A DNA stretch of 64,000 bases from Vicinamibacterales bacterium (GCA_937766455.1 CALLXD010000039.1:1-64000); one strand, 5' to 3'. Counted from the stretch's first letter, positions 50,650 through 60,890 are shown. Program-made: numbers and translations. Notes: a model not told the origin generated them from the sequence alone.

Positions 50650-51153
50650 CTACTGGGTACTCGCGACTTCGAAGGTCTTTACGTAGTGCACGAGCGACCA
50701 GCGCTCGGTCACGCTCATGGAGTGTGCGAACGGCGGCATGCTGCGGCCACCCTCTCGGATGATGGCGTAGATCCATCCATCGGTGTAGTCCTGGACGTAC
50801 GGCAGGGCCAAATTGGGCATCCGCGCAAAATGCTCGGCGATTTGACCATCACCCTGCCCGGAGGCCCCGTGGCACACCGCACAGTACACGTCATACATCT
50901 GTGCGCCCGTGGCGCGGGACTCCGACGTGTTGGGCACCGGGTTGGGCAAGTTCTGGGACTCGATGCGATCGCGTAGCCGCACGCCATCCACGGCAATCGT
51001 GTCGTCCACTGGCGCCCGTGTGTCGACCTGCGGCATCACCACTGGCCCCGTATGCATGTTGCGCATGAATGGCAGCTGCGCCAATGCCACGGTGCTGCCC
51101 ATGGTCAGCACGGCAGCCAGCACGCTCAGTCCGATGCGAGACGTCGGTCTCAT
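50650..51153 (-). CDS. actE: Alternative complex III monohaem cytochrome c subunit ActE
   Basis: GAQMYDVYCAVCHGASGQGDG; MPNLALPYVQDYTDGWIYAIIREGGRSMPPF. Confidence 0.9.
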   Translation of the reverse strand: MRPTSRIGLSVLAAVLTMGSTVALAQLPFMRNMHTGPVVMPQVDTRAPVDDTIAVDGVRLRDRIESQNLPNPVPNTSESRATGAQMYDVYCAVCHGASGQGDGQIAEHFARMPNLALPYVQDYTDGWIYAIIREGGRSMPPFAHSMSVTERWSLVHYVKTFEVASTQ

Positions 51154-51653
51154 CCCTTGACCTCTTCGGCGCCATGGCGCTCCAGACTGGCGCGCACCGC
51201 GTCAGCGTCGGCCGGGCGGCAGGTGACGCTGATGCCGGTCTTGTCGTTGGTGAAGCGCTCGTCAGGCGCCCCCGAGCCGGTCATGCGAGGCACCCCGGCC
51301 AACCACAGGAACGAGGCCATACCGCCGACGGCCGCAAACAGGATGGTCAACTCGAACGCGATCACCACGAACGGCGGGATGGAGATCAGCGGTTTGCCGC
51401 CCGTGATCATCGGCCAATCAAGCACCGTGTAGATTGGAAACAGAAAGCCCGTCGCGCATCCCAGGATTCCGCCGATGAGGACGACGGTCCGGATGGGGCT
51501 GATCTTGCTGTGCAGCGCCTGGTCGAGTGCGTGGTCCGGTACCGGCGAATAGGCCACGACCTTGCCCAGGCCGTCATCCAGCACGGCCCGCGCTCCTGCC
51601 GCGGCCGTGGCACCGTGATCGAAGATGCCGAGAATTTCAGTGGTTTCTGCCAT
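51150..51653 (-). CDS. actD: Alternative complex III subunit ActD (DUF3341)
   Basis: GIFDHGATAAAGARAVLDDGLGKVVAYSPVPDHALDQAL; FPIYTVLDWPMITGGKPLISIPPFVVIAFELTIL. Confidence 0.92.
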   Translation of the reverse strand: MAETTEILGIFDHGATAAAGARAVLDDGLGKVVAYSPVPDHALDQALHSKISPIRTVVLIGGILGCATGFLFPIYTVLDWPMITGGKPLISIPPFVVIAFELTILFAAVGGMASFLWLAGVPRMTGSGAPDERFTNDKTGISVTCRPADADAVRASLERHGAEEVKG

Positions 51654-51662
51654 CGTGCTCGA

Positions 51663-52988
51663 TCAGGAATTGGCCGGGTCCGCCCCGGCTGGCTGCTCCA
51701 GCGATTCCTTCATCTCGGTAATGGACACCGCCGGAAAGTTCTTGATGAACAGCAGGAACAGCGTGAAGAACAAACCGAATGAACCTACCGTAATCGCCCC
51801 CTCTACCCAGGTCGGCTGGTAGACGCCGGCCCAATTGGCGGGGTCGAAGTCATGTGACAGGGAGCTCACGATGATGACGTAGCGCTCGAGCCACATCCCG
51901 ATATTGACAAAGATCGACAGCACGAAGAGCGCCGCCAGGTTCGTCCGAAACGCCTTGATGAACAGCAGCAACGGCAGAATCACGTTGCAGGTGAACATCA
52001 TCCAGCTGTAACCCCAGTACTGTCCGAACATGCGGTCGTAGAACGTCCCCTGCTCGAAGACGTTTCCGCTATACCAGGCGACGAAGAACTCGGTGAGATA
52101 GGCGTAGCCGACGATCAGCGACGTGGTGAGCATCAACTTCGCGAGGTTCTCGAAGTGATGCACCGTGATGTAGCTCTCTAGCTTGAAGGCCCGCCGCATC
52201 GGCAGCAGCAGGGTGATCACCATCGCGATGCCGGAAAAAATCGCGCCGGCCACAAAATAGGGCGCAAAAATCGTGCTGTGCCATCCTGGCAAGATCGCCA
52301 TCGCGAAGTCCCAGGAGACGACGCTGTGCACGGAAATGACGAGCGGGGTGGCCAGAGCCGCGAAGAACCCGTAGAGCGCCGCGTGGTGGTGCCACTGGCG
52401 GCTGGTGCCGCGCCAGCCGAGCGCCAGGACTTTATAGATGGGCTGGCGCCAGTCTTTGATTCGGTCCCTCGCCGCGGCGATATCCGGCATCAGTCCGAGG
52501 TAGAGGAACATCGCACTGACGGTCAAATAGGTCGAGATGGCGAACACGTCCCAGACGAGCGGGGACCTGAAATTAACCCAGAGTTGCCGCTCATTGGGAT
52601 ACGGGAGGAGCCAGTAGAAGAACCACGGCCGTCCGATGTGGATGATCGGGAATAGTCCGGCCGTCATGACCGCGAACACGGTCATCGCTTCGGCGGCGCG
52701 GGCGACAGCGGTCCGCCAGCGGGCGCGGAAGAGAAAGAGGACAGCCGAAATCAGCGTGCCGGAATGAGCAATTCCGACCCAGAACACGAAGTCCGTGATG
52801 TAGATGCCCCATAGGATCGGGTGCTCGTAGCCTGCGACGCCGAGGCCGGTACGGGCCTGGTAGAGAAACGCGTACAGACCCACCAAGGCCAATGAGATCG
52901 CGACCACCACGCCCCCGTACCACAGGGGGCCGGGGGCGCGGAGCGTGCGCAGGATGTCGTCGTTGATCTTCGCGAAACTCATGACCAC
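51663..52988 (-). CDS. actC: Alternative complex III NrfD-like subunit ActC
   Basis: GIYITDFVFWVGIAHSGTLISAVLFLFRARWRTAVARAAEAMTVFAV; 10 or so TM. Confidence 0.93.
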   Translation of the reverse strand: MVMSFAKINDDILRTLRAPGPLWYGGVVVAISLALVGLYAFLYQARTGLGVAGYEHPILWGIYITDFVFWVGIAHSGTLISAVLFLFRARWRTAVARAAEAMTVFAVMTAGLFPIIHIGRPWFFYWLLPYPNERQLWVNFRSPLVWDVFAISTYLTVSAMFLYLGLMPDIAAARDRIKDWRQPIYKVLALGWRGTSRQWHHHAALYGFFAALATPLVISVHSVVSWDFAMAILPGWHSTIFAPYFVAGAIFSGIAMVITLLLPMRRAFKLESYITVHHFENLAKLMLTTSLIVGYAYLTEFFVAWYSGNVFEQGTFYDRMFGQYWGYSWMMFTCNVILPLLLFIKAFRTNLAALFVLSIFVNIGMWLERYVIIVSSLSHDFDPANWAGVYQPTWVEGAITVGSFGLFFTLFLLFIKNFPAVSITEMKESLEQPAGADPANS

Positions 52989-53005
52989 GTGTCGGCTGGC
53001 GCTCG

Positions 53006-56000
53006 TCAGGCGTCCGGCGTGACCTTCTTCAAGTAGGTCACCGCCGGTCGTGTATTGAACTCAGCGAGTGCGTGATAGGCGCGAGCGTCGTTGCCTAACT
53101 GTGACACGCGGCTCCCCGGGTCGTTCATGTCTCCGAACACGATCGCCTGGGCCGGGCAACTCTGGGCACAGGCCGAGGTCACGTCGCCGTCCTGCACCGG
53201 CCGGTCTTCGTCACGCGCGGTCTCCTTGCCGGCTTGGATGCGCTGCACGCAGAAGGTGCACTTCTCCATGACGCCGTCGCTGCGAGCGGTCACGTCGGGG
53301 TTGAGCTGCAAATTGAGCGGCGACTCAAATTCGGGTAGGAACCAATTGAAACGGCGCACCTTGTAGGGGCAGTTGTTCGAGCAATACCGGGTGCCGACGC
53401 AACGGTTGTAGACCTGGGCGTTGAGGCCCTCTTCCGTGTGATAAGTGGCGAACACAGGACACACCGTTTCACAGGGGGCATGGTCGCAGTGCTGGCACAG
53501 CATCGGGAGGAACCGGTTGTCCGGTCCGTCACTGCCGGGGGCTGGCTCGTCAAAGCGCTCGATGCGGAGCCACGACATGGTGCGGCCGCGGCGCATACGG
53601 TCGGCGCCCATCACGGGGATGTTGTTCTCGGCGTAACACGCGGCCACGCAGGCATTGCACCCATTGCAGGCGTCGAGATCGATCGACATCCCCCAGCGGT
53701 GCACGGGGTGGTCGTGGTCTGGATGCAGGCTGAAGGGCTCTTCTTCTGGATGGACGTCGCCGGCCACGAGTGCCGCCAGGGACACGGACTGGGCCATCTC
53801 ACGGCCGTCCTGGTCGAAGCCGTGCTGCAGGCGTGGAATCGGTCGCTCCAGCTGGCGGGCGGTCAGGTCGACCCCGGTGCCGGTCCATCGCACGCCCCCA
53901 GAGGCGGCCTCAGGTTGAGCGGAGAGTAGGGCGACCGGATTGACCCCTCGGTTGTCGGCGTAGCGTCCGAAGTTGGTGTGGCCCTGCCCGATGGCGATCG
54001 CCACGACGCCGGCGGCAAGATGGGGGTTGATGATGACGCTCGCGTCAACCTGCCCGTGGTCCGACTCCACGGCGACCATCTGACCCTCTCCGGCGCCGAT
54101 GGCGGCGGCCGTCTCGGCCGTCATTTCGACCCCGGTTCCCCAGGTCGTCTTGAGCATCGGGTCCGGAATTTCCTGAAGCCACGGCCGATTCGCGCCTCGG
54201 CCATCGAAGAAGTGCAACGACGGATAGGCGATAAGCGCGTATGACCGCGACGGCACGGGCGGTGACAGTGCCCCGGTCAAGTCGGTGTCGAAGACCTCGG
54301 GAAGTAGGTTGACCTCAACCGGTTCGACCGCGAGCGTGGTTCCACCACGGCGGAGGGCGTCGGCCCAGTAGCCTTCGAAGTCTGGCTCCTCGGCCGCTGC
54401 GTCGCTCTCGGCGCCGTCGGTGTCGTCCGCCACCGGTTCGGGCAGGGGCTGCATGGCCTGCCAGGTATTGCGCAGATACCGGTAGAAACCGCCGCGACGC
54501 GGGAAGTTGGCCGCCGTGTCGCCTCCCAGGGCCCGTCCCACCGCGATCATCACATCGCCGGCGTGGCGTGTGTCGAAGACTGGCTGCATGGTGGGTTGCA
54601 GCAGTCCGTAGACCCCCCGCCTCGGGTTGCTGTCGCCCCACGATTCAAGCGGGGTGTGGGTGGGGAGCAGGAGATCGGCGTGCGCCGTGGTTTCGTCCGG
54701 CAGGCTCGACAGGCTGATGACGAACGGCACCTCAGCCAGCGCGCCAGCGAAGTCGGCCTCGCCCGGCATCGCAAAGACCGGGTTCACGTTGTAGATGATG
54801 GCGAGCTCGATATCACCGGCGCGCATCGAGTCGCCCAGCGCCTGCATATCCGCGTAGGTGGAGGCGTCCAGGGTCGAGGCAGCGCCGAAGTCCACCGTTC
54901 GTCCGACATTGCCGGCGACGTAGTTGAGCAGGGCGACCGTGGACGCCGTCGCGGTGGCGTTCGCGCCGGAGACGCCGACCCCACCCCCTACCGCCAGGCT
55001 GCGCCCGGGACCGCGAGCTGGATCCGAGAACTCGCGGGCCAGGTCTCGAATCCCGTCGGCCGACAGGCCGGTTGTTGAGGCCACGGTGTCTGGCGAAACG
55101 GACGAGACCAACGCCGCGATCGCGTCCAAGGTCTCTGGAGGTACGCCTTGTGCGCGTTGCTCGGCGATGATGGTCTGTATCATGGCCGCCGCCACCAGGC
55201 CCTCGGTTTCAGGCGACACGGCATGCCACTCGTCGGCGCTGGCACCGGTCATCGACAGCCGGGGCTCGACTTGGACAAACCGTGCCTTTTCGCCGTTTCG
55301 TACCCGTCGCTGGCCGGCGTGGTCGCGCGCGTAGCCCACCGGAGAACTGAACGTCTCCAGGAAGTCGGCGCCGAACGAGATGAGATAGTCCGCGTTCGCA
55401 AAGTCGTAGTGCGGCACCTCGGCCCGTCCGAAAAGCTGTCGATTCGACTCCCGGGTTGCCTCGTAGGCGAACGGTTCGTAGCGGACCCAGCGGGCGCCGC
55501 CCAAGGCCTCCACCCAGGTCGCTGTGAGGGCCGCCATGGTGCCGGTGAGCGGTGGCGTGATCACCGCGATCCTGTCTCCCCGGCCTGCGTCGCGGAGCGC
55601 CTGCACCCGGTCAACCAGATCCTGCTGCGCGTCGTCCCATGGCAGCGCGTCGAGCACGCTCTGTCCGGCGGCTGCGTTGGTGACCCGGCGCCGCTGGGGG
55701 CCGGGAATCCGATCCGGATTGTAGAGGCCTTGGAGCGAGGACTGTCCGCGAACGCACAGTCCACCCCGGTTGATAGGGTGCTCTGGGTTGCCCTCGATTT
55801 TCACCGCGCGACCCTCGCGTGTGCGCACCAGGGTGCCGCAACCGGCCGGGCATTCCCCGCACACGCTGGCATACCAGGTCGCGACGCCGGGGATGACGTC
55901 CTCCGGCGGGATGACGAACGGAATGATCTGCTCGGGCGTGATCGGCGAACAGGCGGAAAGCGCCACCGCCGGCCCGGCGCTGCCCAGGACCTTCAGGAAC

Positions 56001-56065
56001 GTCCGGCGTTCCACCACCTCAATGAGCGATGAGCTGCTCTGCTTCACGCGTTCCTTCCCCCTCAC
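53006..56065 (-). CDS. actB: Alternative complex III iron-sulfur/molybdopterin-like subunit ActB
   Basis: TAT-like RRTFLKVLG; CGECPAGCGTLVRTREGRAVKIEGNPEHPINRGGLCVRGQ; ferredoxin domain CNGCNACVAACYAENNIP, CQHCDHAPCETVCP, CVGTRYCSNNCPYKVRRFNW. Confidence 0.95.
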   Translation of the reverse strand: MRGKERVKQSSSSLIEVVERRTFLKVLGSAGPAVALSACSPITPEQIIPFVIPPEDVIPGVATWYASVCGECPAGCGTLVRTREGRAVKIEGNPEHPINRGGLCVRGQSSLQGLYNPDRIPGPQRRRVTNAAAGQSVLDALPWDDAQQDLVDRVQALRDAGRGDRIAVITPPLTGTMAALTATWVEALGGARWVRYEPFAYEATRESNRQLFGRAEVPHYDFANADYLISFGADFLETFSSPVGYARDHAGQRRVRNGEKARFVQVEPRLSMTGASADEWHAVSPETEGLVAAAMIQTIIAEQRAQGVPPETLDAIAALVSSVSPDTVASTTGLSADGIRDLAREFSDPARGPGRSLAVGGGVGVSGANATATASTVALLNYVAGNVGRTVDFGAASTLDASTYADMQALGDSMRAGDIELAIIYNVNPVFAMPGEADFAGALAEVPFVISLSSLPDETTAHADLLLPTHTPLESWGDSNPRRGVYGLLQPTMQPVFDTRHAGDVMIAVGRALGGDTAANFPRRGGFYRYLRNTWQAMQPLPEPVADDTDGAESDAAAEEPDFEGYWADALRRGGTTLAVEPVEVNLLPEVFDTDLTGALSPPVPSRSYALIAYPSLHFFDGRGANRPWLQEIPDPMLKTTWGTGVEMTAETAAAIGAGEGQMVAVESDHGQVDASVIINPHLAAGVVAIAIGQGHTNFGRYADNRGVNPVALLSAQPEAASGGVRWTGTGVDLTARQLERPIPRLQHGFDQDGREMAQSVSLAALVAGDVHPEEEPFSLHPDHDHPVHRWGMSIDLDACNGCNACVAACYAENNIPVMGADRMRRGRTMSWLRIERFDEPAPGSDGPDNRFLPMLCQHCDHAPCETVCPVFATYHTEEGLNAQVYNRCVGTRYCSNNCPYKVRRFNWFLPEFESPLNLQLNPDVTARSDGVMEKCTFCVQRIQAGKETARDEDRPVQDGDVTSACAQSCPAQAIVFGDMNDPGSRVSQLGNDARAYHALAEFNTRPAVTYLKKVTPDA

Positions 56066-56130
56066 TTGCTGCTCTTACACACCAGGCGGTGTACACGTGA
56101 CCCGCCTGGTGATCTCGCCGCGCCGCCGGC

Positions 56131-56727
56131 TCAGTAGTGGCACACGAGGCAATCGCGGCTCGCCTCGCGTTCCTTATGGCAATCGAGACACCAGCCCATG
56201 CTGAGCGACTCGACCTGGACGGCCGCTTCCATGCTGGCCACGTCGCCGTGGCAATCGGCGCAGTTGACGCCGGCTCGGATATGCGGCTTATGCGAGAACC
56301 GTACGTAGTCCGGCAGGTCGTGGACTCGGACCCACGGAATCGGTTCCTTGTTGTCCCAATACTCCAAGACCTTGACGATTTCTGGCCGCTCGCTCAGTAC
56401 CGTTTGGTGGCATCCGGCGCACCGCTGCACCGACGGAATTCCCGCCACCGGTCCCCGGCGTGCGTAGGCGTGGCAAAACTGGCAATCGATTCCGATCTCG
56501 GCTACGTGGTGCGCGTGGCTGAAGTCGATGGGTTGTGCGGTCGGGTCGACTGGGCTGGCGGTGCCCGTAGCATCCTGATCCAATGCCGGCGACGTGGCGT
56601 CGGCCAGCGGGTCGGGCTCCGGTGGCTGCGCGCCAAACAGCGTGTACGCCCCCGTTACAAGAAGCACCCCGAGCGCGCAGGTCACCGCCAGCGTGGCCGG
56701 TCGGGCGTTTTTGGGGCGCGCAATCAT
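56131..56727 (-). CDS. actA: Alternative complex III pentahaem cytochrome ActA
   Basis: Five CxxCH sites: CQFCH, CAGCH, CADCH, CLDCH, CLVCH; N-terminal TM. Confidence 0.93.
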   Translation of the reverse strand: MIARPKNARPATLAVTCALGVLLVTGAYTLFGAQPPEPDPLADATSPALDQDATGTASPVDPTAQPIDFSHAHHVAEIGIDCQFCHAYARRGPVAGIPSVQRCAGCHQTVLSERPEIVKVLEYWDNKEPIPWVRVHDLPDYVRFSHKPHIRAGVNCADCHGDVASMEAAVQVESLSMGWCLDCHKEREASRDCLVCHY

Positions 56728-57038
56728 TGGGGGGGGGCGTGAGTGAGACCGTCAGCGTAGTCGAATGTGCCTCTACAGTTGGGCCCCGCGAGGTCTGGGT
56801 CAATCTACCGCGTCGAAATACGTGCCCTGCCTGAGGCGGGGCCACTGTCCGGACAAGCACGGAATCATACCGAACCGGGCCGGTCTCGCCAAGTGTACTT
56901 TTTCTGCCGATTCCCGAAAGGGCCGTTGACCACCTCGTAACCCCTCAGGTACAGTGTCCGCTCAAGCCGCATCCGTAGCGCGTCGAAGGTCTGGTGGACG
57001 TCCGCATGGTCCGGGTGTGGCGGGGAGACAGAGAAGAG

Positions 57039-59237
57039 ATGCGTATCGCACTCCGCCCACGTTTTTCACTCACACTCGCGGCGTTGTTGGTGGCCGGCGT
57101 AGCCATCTGGAGCGTCGGCGCGACCGCCCGTCAAAGCGGCATGGCTGACGGTGTCATTACCGGCACCGTGAGCGGCGACAATGGTCCAGAGGCCGGCGTC
57201 TGGGTCATTGCCGAGACGGAAGAACTCGAGACGAAGTTCGCCAAGATCGTCGTGACCGACGACAGTGGCCGTTTCGTTCTGCCGCAGTTGCCTGAGGCGA
57301 CTTACGACGTCTGGGTTCGAGGCTACGGGCTCGTTGACTCAGAGAAGGTGCAGCTGGCGACGGGACGAGAGGACGTTGCGCTGATGGCGATGGTCGCACC
57401 CACGCCGCGCGACGCCGCGCAATACTATCCCGGCAACTACTGGTATTCACTGATTGAGCCGCCGCCCGCCAGCGAATTTCCTGGCACCGGGAACAATGGC
57501 AACGGCATCAATCCCACCATGCTGACCCAGTCGCACTGGGTGGACAACATGAAGCAGGGCTGTCAGTTGTGTCATCAGCTTGGCAACACCGCGACGCGTG
57601 AGGTCCAGCATCGTGACGAGTTTGACTCGACCGTGGCGGCCTGGGACCACCGGGTGCAGACCGGGCAGCGCGGCAACCAAATGAGCGGTGCGATGAACCG
57701 GTTCGGTCGGGAGCCCGCGCTCGAGATGTTCGCGGACTGGACTGACCGTATCGCGTCCGGCGCCATCCCGGAGGCGCCGCCTCGGCCTGACGGGCTTGAG
57801 CAGAACGTCGTGGTCACGTTGTGGGATTGGGGCAAGGACACCTCCTTCATCCACGACGAGATCGTGACTGACAAACGCAACCCCCAGCTGAACGGCAATG
57901 GGCCGGTCTACGGTGTGTCAGCTGGCCACGGCAGCATCACCATGGTGGACCCGGTCGCGAACTCGGCCGTTGAGTTGACCATTCCCGTGCGACCGGATCC
58001 CGAGACCATGCCAACCCGGTTCCCGGACGTGCAGACCGCTTCCTACTATTGGGGTGACCAGGAGTTGTGGGGCGTCGGCGCGAATGAGCGTTCGGATCCG
58101 CACAATCCGATGATGGACCACGAAGGCCGGGTCTGGATGACCTCGACGGTCCGCCAGTTCCAGAACCCGGACTGGTGCAAAGAGGGCTCGGACAATTCGT
58201 TCGCGGATTACTACTCGGTAGGCCGGACCGGCCGGCACGCCTCGTACTATGATCCGGACGGCGAGAAGTTCGTGCTCGTCGACACCTGCTACGGCACGCA
58301 CCATCTGCAGTTTGGCGAGGACGAGGACAACACCCTGTGGTTCAGCGGTGACGGGAACGTCGTCGGCTGGTTGAACACCGCCGTCTACGACAGCACCGGG
58401 GACGAGCAGTTCGCCCAGGGGTGGTGCCCGACCGTGCTTGACACCAACGGCGACGGCAAAATCACAAAGCCGTGGAACGAGCCTCGAGCTGAGGAAACGG
58501 ACGCGTCGCTGGATACACGCGTGGCCGGGTTCGGGTACGGCATCATTGCGCACCCCACCGACGGGTCGGCCTGGATCAGCAGGACCGGACCGTTCCCGGG
58601 GTCCATCGTTCGGCTTGATCGCGGGGACAATCCACCGGAGACCTGCATTGCCGAGATGTACGAGCCTCCGTCGATCGCCGGATCTGGCCTCGACCCGGCA
58701 GAGACCGGTTTCTCGCCGCGCGGCATCGATGTGGACCGGAACGGCGTCATCTGGGCCGCGCTCTCCGGCAGCAGTCACATGGCTAGCTTCGACCGCACCA
58801 AGTGCGCGGTGACGAGCGGCGCCACGGCGACCGGCCAGCACTGTCCAGAAGGGTGGACACTGTATCCGATGCCGGGGCCGAAGATGGCCGGGGTCGAGGG
58901 TGATGTCGGCGCAGATTTTCACTACTACAGCTGGGTCGACCAGTACAACACCCTCGGCATGGGTGACAACATTCCCATCGCCAACGGCTCGACTTCAGAC
59001 TCCCTGCTCGCGCTCGACCCGGAGACCAATGAGTGGGTTGTCCTGCGGGTACCGTATCCGCAGGCCTTCTACTCGCGCGGCCTCGACGGTCGTATCGACG
59101 ATGCGTCCGCCGGCTGGAAAGGACGCGGTCTGTGGGCCAACTACGGATCGAACTACATTTGGCACACAGAAGGCGGGAAGGGCACGAAGAGCAAGATCGT
59201 CCACTTCCAGCTGCGTCCGGATCCGCTCGCTCGGTAG
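57039..59237 (+). CDS. Secreted CarboxypepD_reg / c-type haem / propeller-like protein (paralogue 2)
   Basis: Collinear with 31330-33504: ITGTVSGDNGPEAGVWVIAETEELETKFAKIVV, CQLCHQLGN, DTCYGTHHLQF, GWCPTVLDTNGDGKITKPWNEP, SDSLLALDPETNEWVVLRVPYPQAFYSRGLDGRIDD. Confidence 0.75.
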   Translation: MRIALRPRFSLTLAALLVAGVAIWSVGATARQSGMADGVITGTVSGDNGPEAGVWVIAETEELETKFAKIVVTDDSGRFVLPQLPEATYDVWVRGYGLVDSEKVQLATGREDVALMAMVAPTPRDAAQYYPGNYWYSLIEPPPASEFPGTGNNGNGINPTMLTQSHWVDNMKQGCQLCHQLGNTATREVQHRDEFDSTVAAWDHRVQTGQRGNQMSGAMNRFGREPALEMFADWTDRIASGAIPEAPPRPDGLEQNVVVTLWDWGKDTSFIHDEIVTDKRNPQLNGNGPVYGVSAGHGSITMVDPVANSAVELTIPVRPDPETMPTRFPDVQTASYYWGDQELWGVGANERSDPHNPMMDHEGRVWMTSTVRQFQNPDWCKEGSDNSFADYYSVGRTGRHASYYDPDGEKFVLVDTCYGTHHLQFGEDEDNTLWFSGDGNVVGWLNTAVYDSTGDEQFAQGWCPTVLDTNGDGKITKPWNEPRAEETDASLDTRVAGFGYGIIAHPTDGSAWISRTGPFPGSIVRLDRGDNPPETCIAEMYEPPSIAGSGLDPAETGFSPRGIDVDRNGVIWAALSGSSHMASFDRTKCAVTSGATATGQHCPEGWTLYPMPGPKMAGVEGDVGADFHYYSWVDQYNTLGMGDNIPIANGSTSDSLLALDPETNEWVVLRVPYPQAFYSRGLDGRIDDASAGWKGRGLWANYGSNYIWHTEGGKGTKSKIVHFQLRPDPLAR

Positions 59238-59266
59238 TGCACCGCGCCAGCGTCAGTGCTGTCTTG

Positions 59267-59303
59267 GGCGTCGGGGACCTTGGTCCTCGGCGCCCTGTTT
59301 TTA
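59267..59303 (+). terminator. Intrinsic (Rho-independent) terminator after paralogue 2
   Basis: GGGCGTCGGGGACC-tt-GGTCCTCGGCGCCC (14-bp stem with two G-T pairs) followed by TGTTTTT. Confidence 0.85.
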
Positions 59304-59371
59304 TGGAGAGCCCCCGCGACTTTCACTCCTCGCTTTTTCGCTGCGCGTGCCGGCTGCACAGCCGAGACGCG

Positions 59372-60013
59372 CTACGGGCGGCTCTTGTCAGTCGCGGGTA
59401 GGACTGTCATGCGAGTGCGACTGGCCGGGACCTCGATGTCGGAGACCGATACTTCCAGGCCGGGGCTGCTCGCCGTGAGGTCATAACGACCGGCAGGCAG
59501 CACAAACACGCGAGGACTGGCATCTTCGCTGACCGGCGCGAAGCCTGCGCGTCCCACACTACCGTGCAGGAACACGCCCGCACGCCAGGCCCTATTGCTG
59601 TCTCTCCAGGATTGGTGTGGGTGGACCAGGAGCGCGCCGAAGGCCGGTTGCAGATTGACGATCTCTCGATGGCCTTCCGCTTCATCCGCGTAGCGCAGCA
59701 CCGACAGACGCTCGGTCCAGGTGACCGCGATGACGCCGCTGGCGTCCCGGCGGGCGACCTGGACATCGTAGAAGCCCGCGGGAACGTCGACATGGGTCCA
59801 TCCGTCATCGCTCAGCGTCGCGCGAAGGGCCGTGTCGCGCGAACCGACCGCGTAGACTGCGATCTCACAGTCCTCGGTCACCTCCTCGAGTCCGTCGAAT
59901 ACGCGGACGAGCAGCTCGACGACGCCCGGTTCCTGGGACGACGCCTGGTGCGGTAGCAGCAGCGCCGCCAGCACAGACACACCGAGCGCACAGCCGGCAG
60001 AACGAATCGTCAT
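59372..60013 (-). CDS. Exported CarboxypepD_reg-like protein of unknown function
   Basis: Signal peptide; SDDGWTHVDVPAGFYDVQVARRDASG and VFVLPAGRYDLTASSPGLEVSVSDIEVPASR carrier-type repeats. Confidence 0.6.
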   Translation of the reverse strand: MTIRSAGCALGVSVLAALLLPHQASSQEPGVVELLVRVFDGLEEVTEDCEIAVYAVGSRDTALRATLSDDGWTHVDVPAGFYDVQVARRDASGVIAVTWTERLSVLRYADEAEGHREIVNLQPAFGALLVHPHQSWRDSNRAWRAGVFLHGSVGRAGFAPVSEDASPRVFVLPAGRYDLTASSPGLEVSVSDIEVPASRTRMTVLPATDKSRP

Positions 60014-60024
60014 AGGAATGCGTC

Positions 60025-60822
60025 ATGGTACAGGAGAGCGCCCAACCGGACCAGGAGATCGGCCTGTGGCCCCTACATGCCGATAAACAACTCGTGACGC
60101 CTCCCGACCCCTTGGATTTCCCCCGTGCGAGTGATGGCGGACAAGGCACGGAGGTGTTTCTTGTCCCGTCGCGCGGGACGAGTTACGAACTGTACAGCGA
60201 GCCAACCGAGGACGATTCGCCGGGTTCCAGTCGGGTCGGCCGCGTGTTCCGACGGGTCCGCGAGATGCTCTCGACCGACCGGGGCGGAGATGATCCTCGA
60301 CGCTCGGAATCCGGGTCGACGAGTGCCGCATCGAGCTGGACAGACCGGGTTCGAGGCGGTGCGGGGCACCGGCTGTCCGAGTGGCTGGCCGAACAGCGCC
60401 TCCTCTGGCACTTGCGGCACCCGTCCACCGTCACGCTCGTATTTCCGAATGACATCGACGCCGAGCGTGCGCTTTCCATCGCCCGCGTCACGCTCCGGCG
60501 CGATCGCGACCATCACCGAGTATGGATGGTCGTGGACGGTCTGGCGACCGCCGTCTTTGGCCCCCTCTTCTTCTTCGTGCCCGGGCCCAATCTCGTCTCC
60601 TGGTATTTTGCCGCCAAGACGGTCGGTCACTGGCTGGCGTACCAGGGCGCGGCTCGTGGTGTGGGCCAGGTGCGCTGGTCAGCGCGTCAGTCCGGTGCCC
60701 TGGCCTCGGTGCGCGATGCGCTGGCGCGCCCTCCGGCTGAGCGGCACCACCGACTAGGCGAGCTTGCGACCGAGCTGCAGCTCGACCACCCGGCCGTTTT
60801 TGTCGAGCGGACGTCCCGCTAG
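60025..60822 (+). CDS. Membrane protein, tentatively Mit_KHE1-like (mitochondrial K+-H+ exchange-related) family
   Basis: EVFLVPSRGTSYELYSEPTEDD ... LSEWLAEQRLLWHLRHPSTVTLVFPNDID ... FGPLFFFVPGPNLVSWYFAAKTVGHWLAYQGA. Confidence 0.5.
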   Translation: MVQESAQPDQEIGLWPLHADKQLVTPPDPLDFPRASDGGQGTEVFLVPSRGTSYELYSEPTEDDSPGSSRVGRVFRRVREMLSTDRGGDDPRRSESGSTSAASSWTDRVRGGAGHRLSEWLAEQRLLWHLRHPSTVTLVFPNDIDAERALSIARVTLRRDRDHHRVWMVVDGLATAVFGPLFFFVPGPNLVSWYFAAKTVGHWLAYQGAARGVGQVRWSARQSGALASVRDALARPPAERHHRLGELATELQLDHPAVFVERTSR

Positions 60823-60852
60823 CGCCTCCGTTGCCCTGTCAGCCGTTGCTGG

Positions 60853-60890
60853 GGGCCCGCGTGAGCGGGCCCTCGAGGCACTGCGGTGCC
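60853..60890 (+). promoter_or_regulatory. Tandem hairpins in the lpxD leader
   Basis: GGGCCCGC-gtga-GCGGGCCC (60853-60872) then GGCAC-tgcg-GTGCC (60877-60890); lpxD ATG at 60910. Confidence 0.45.
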
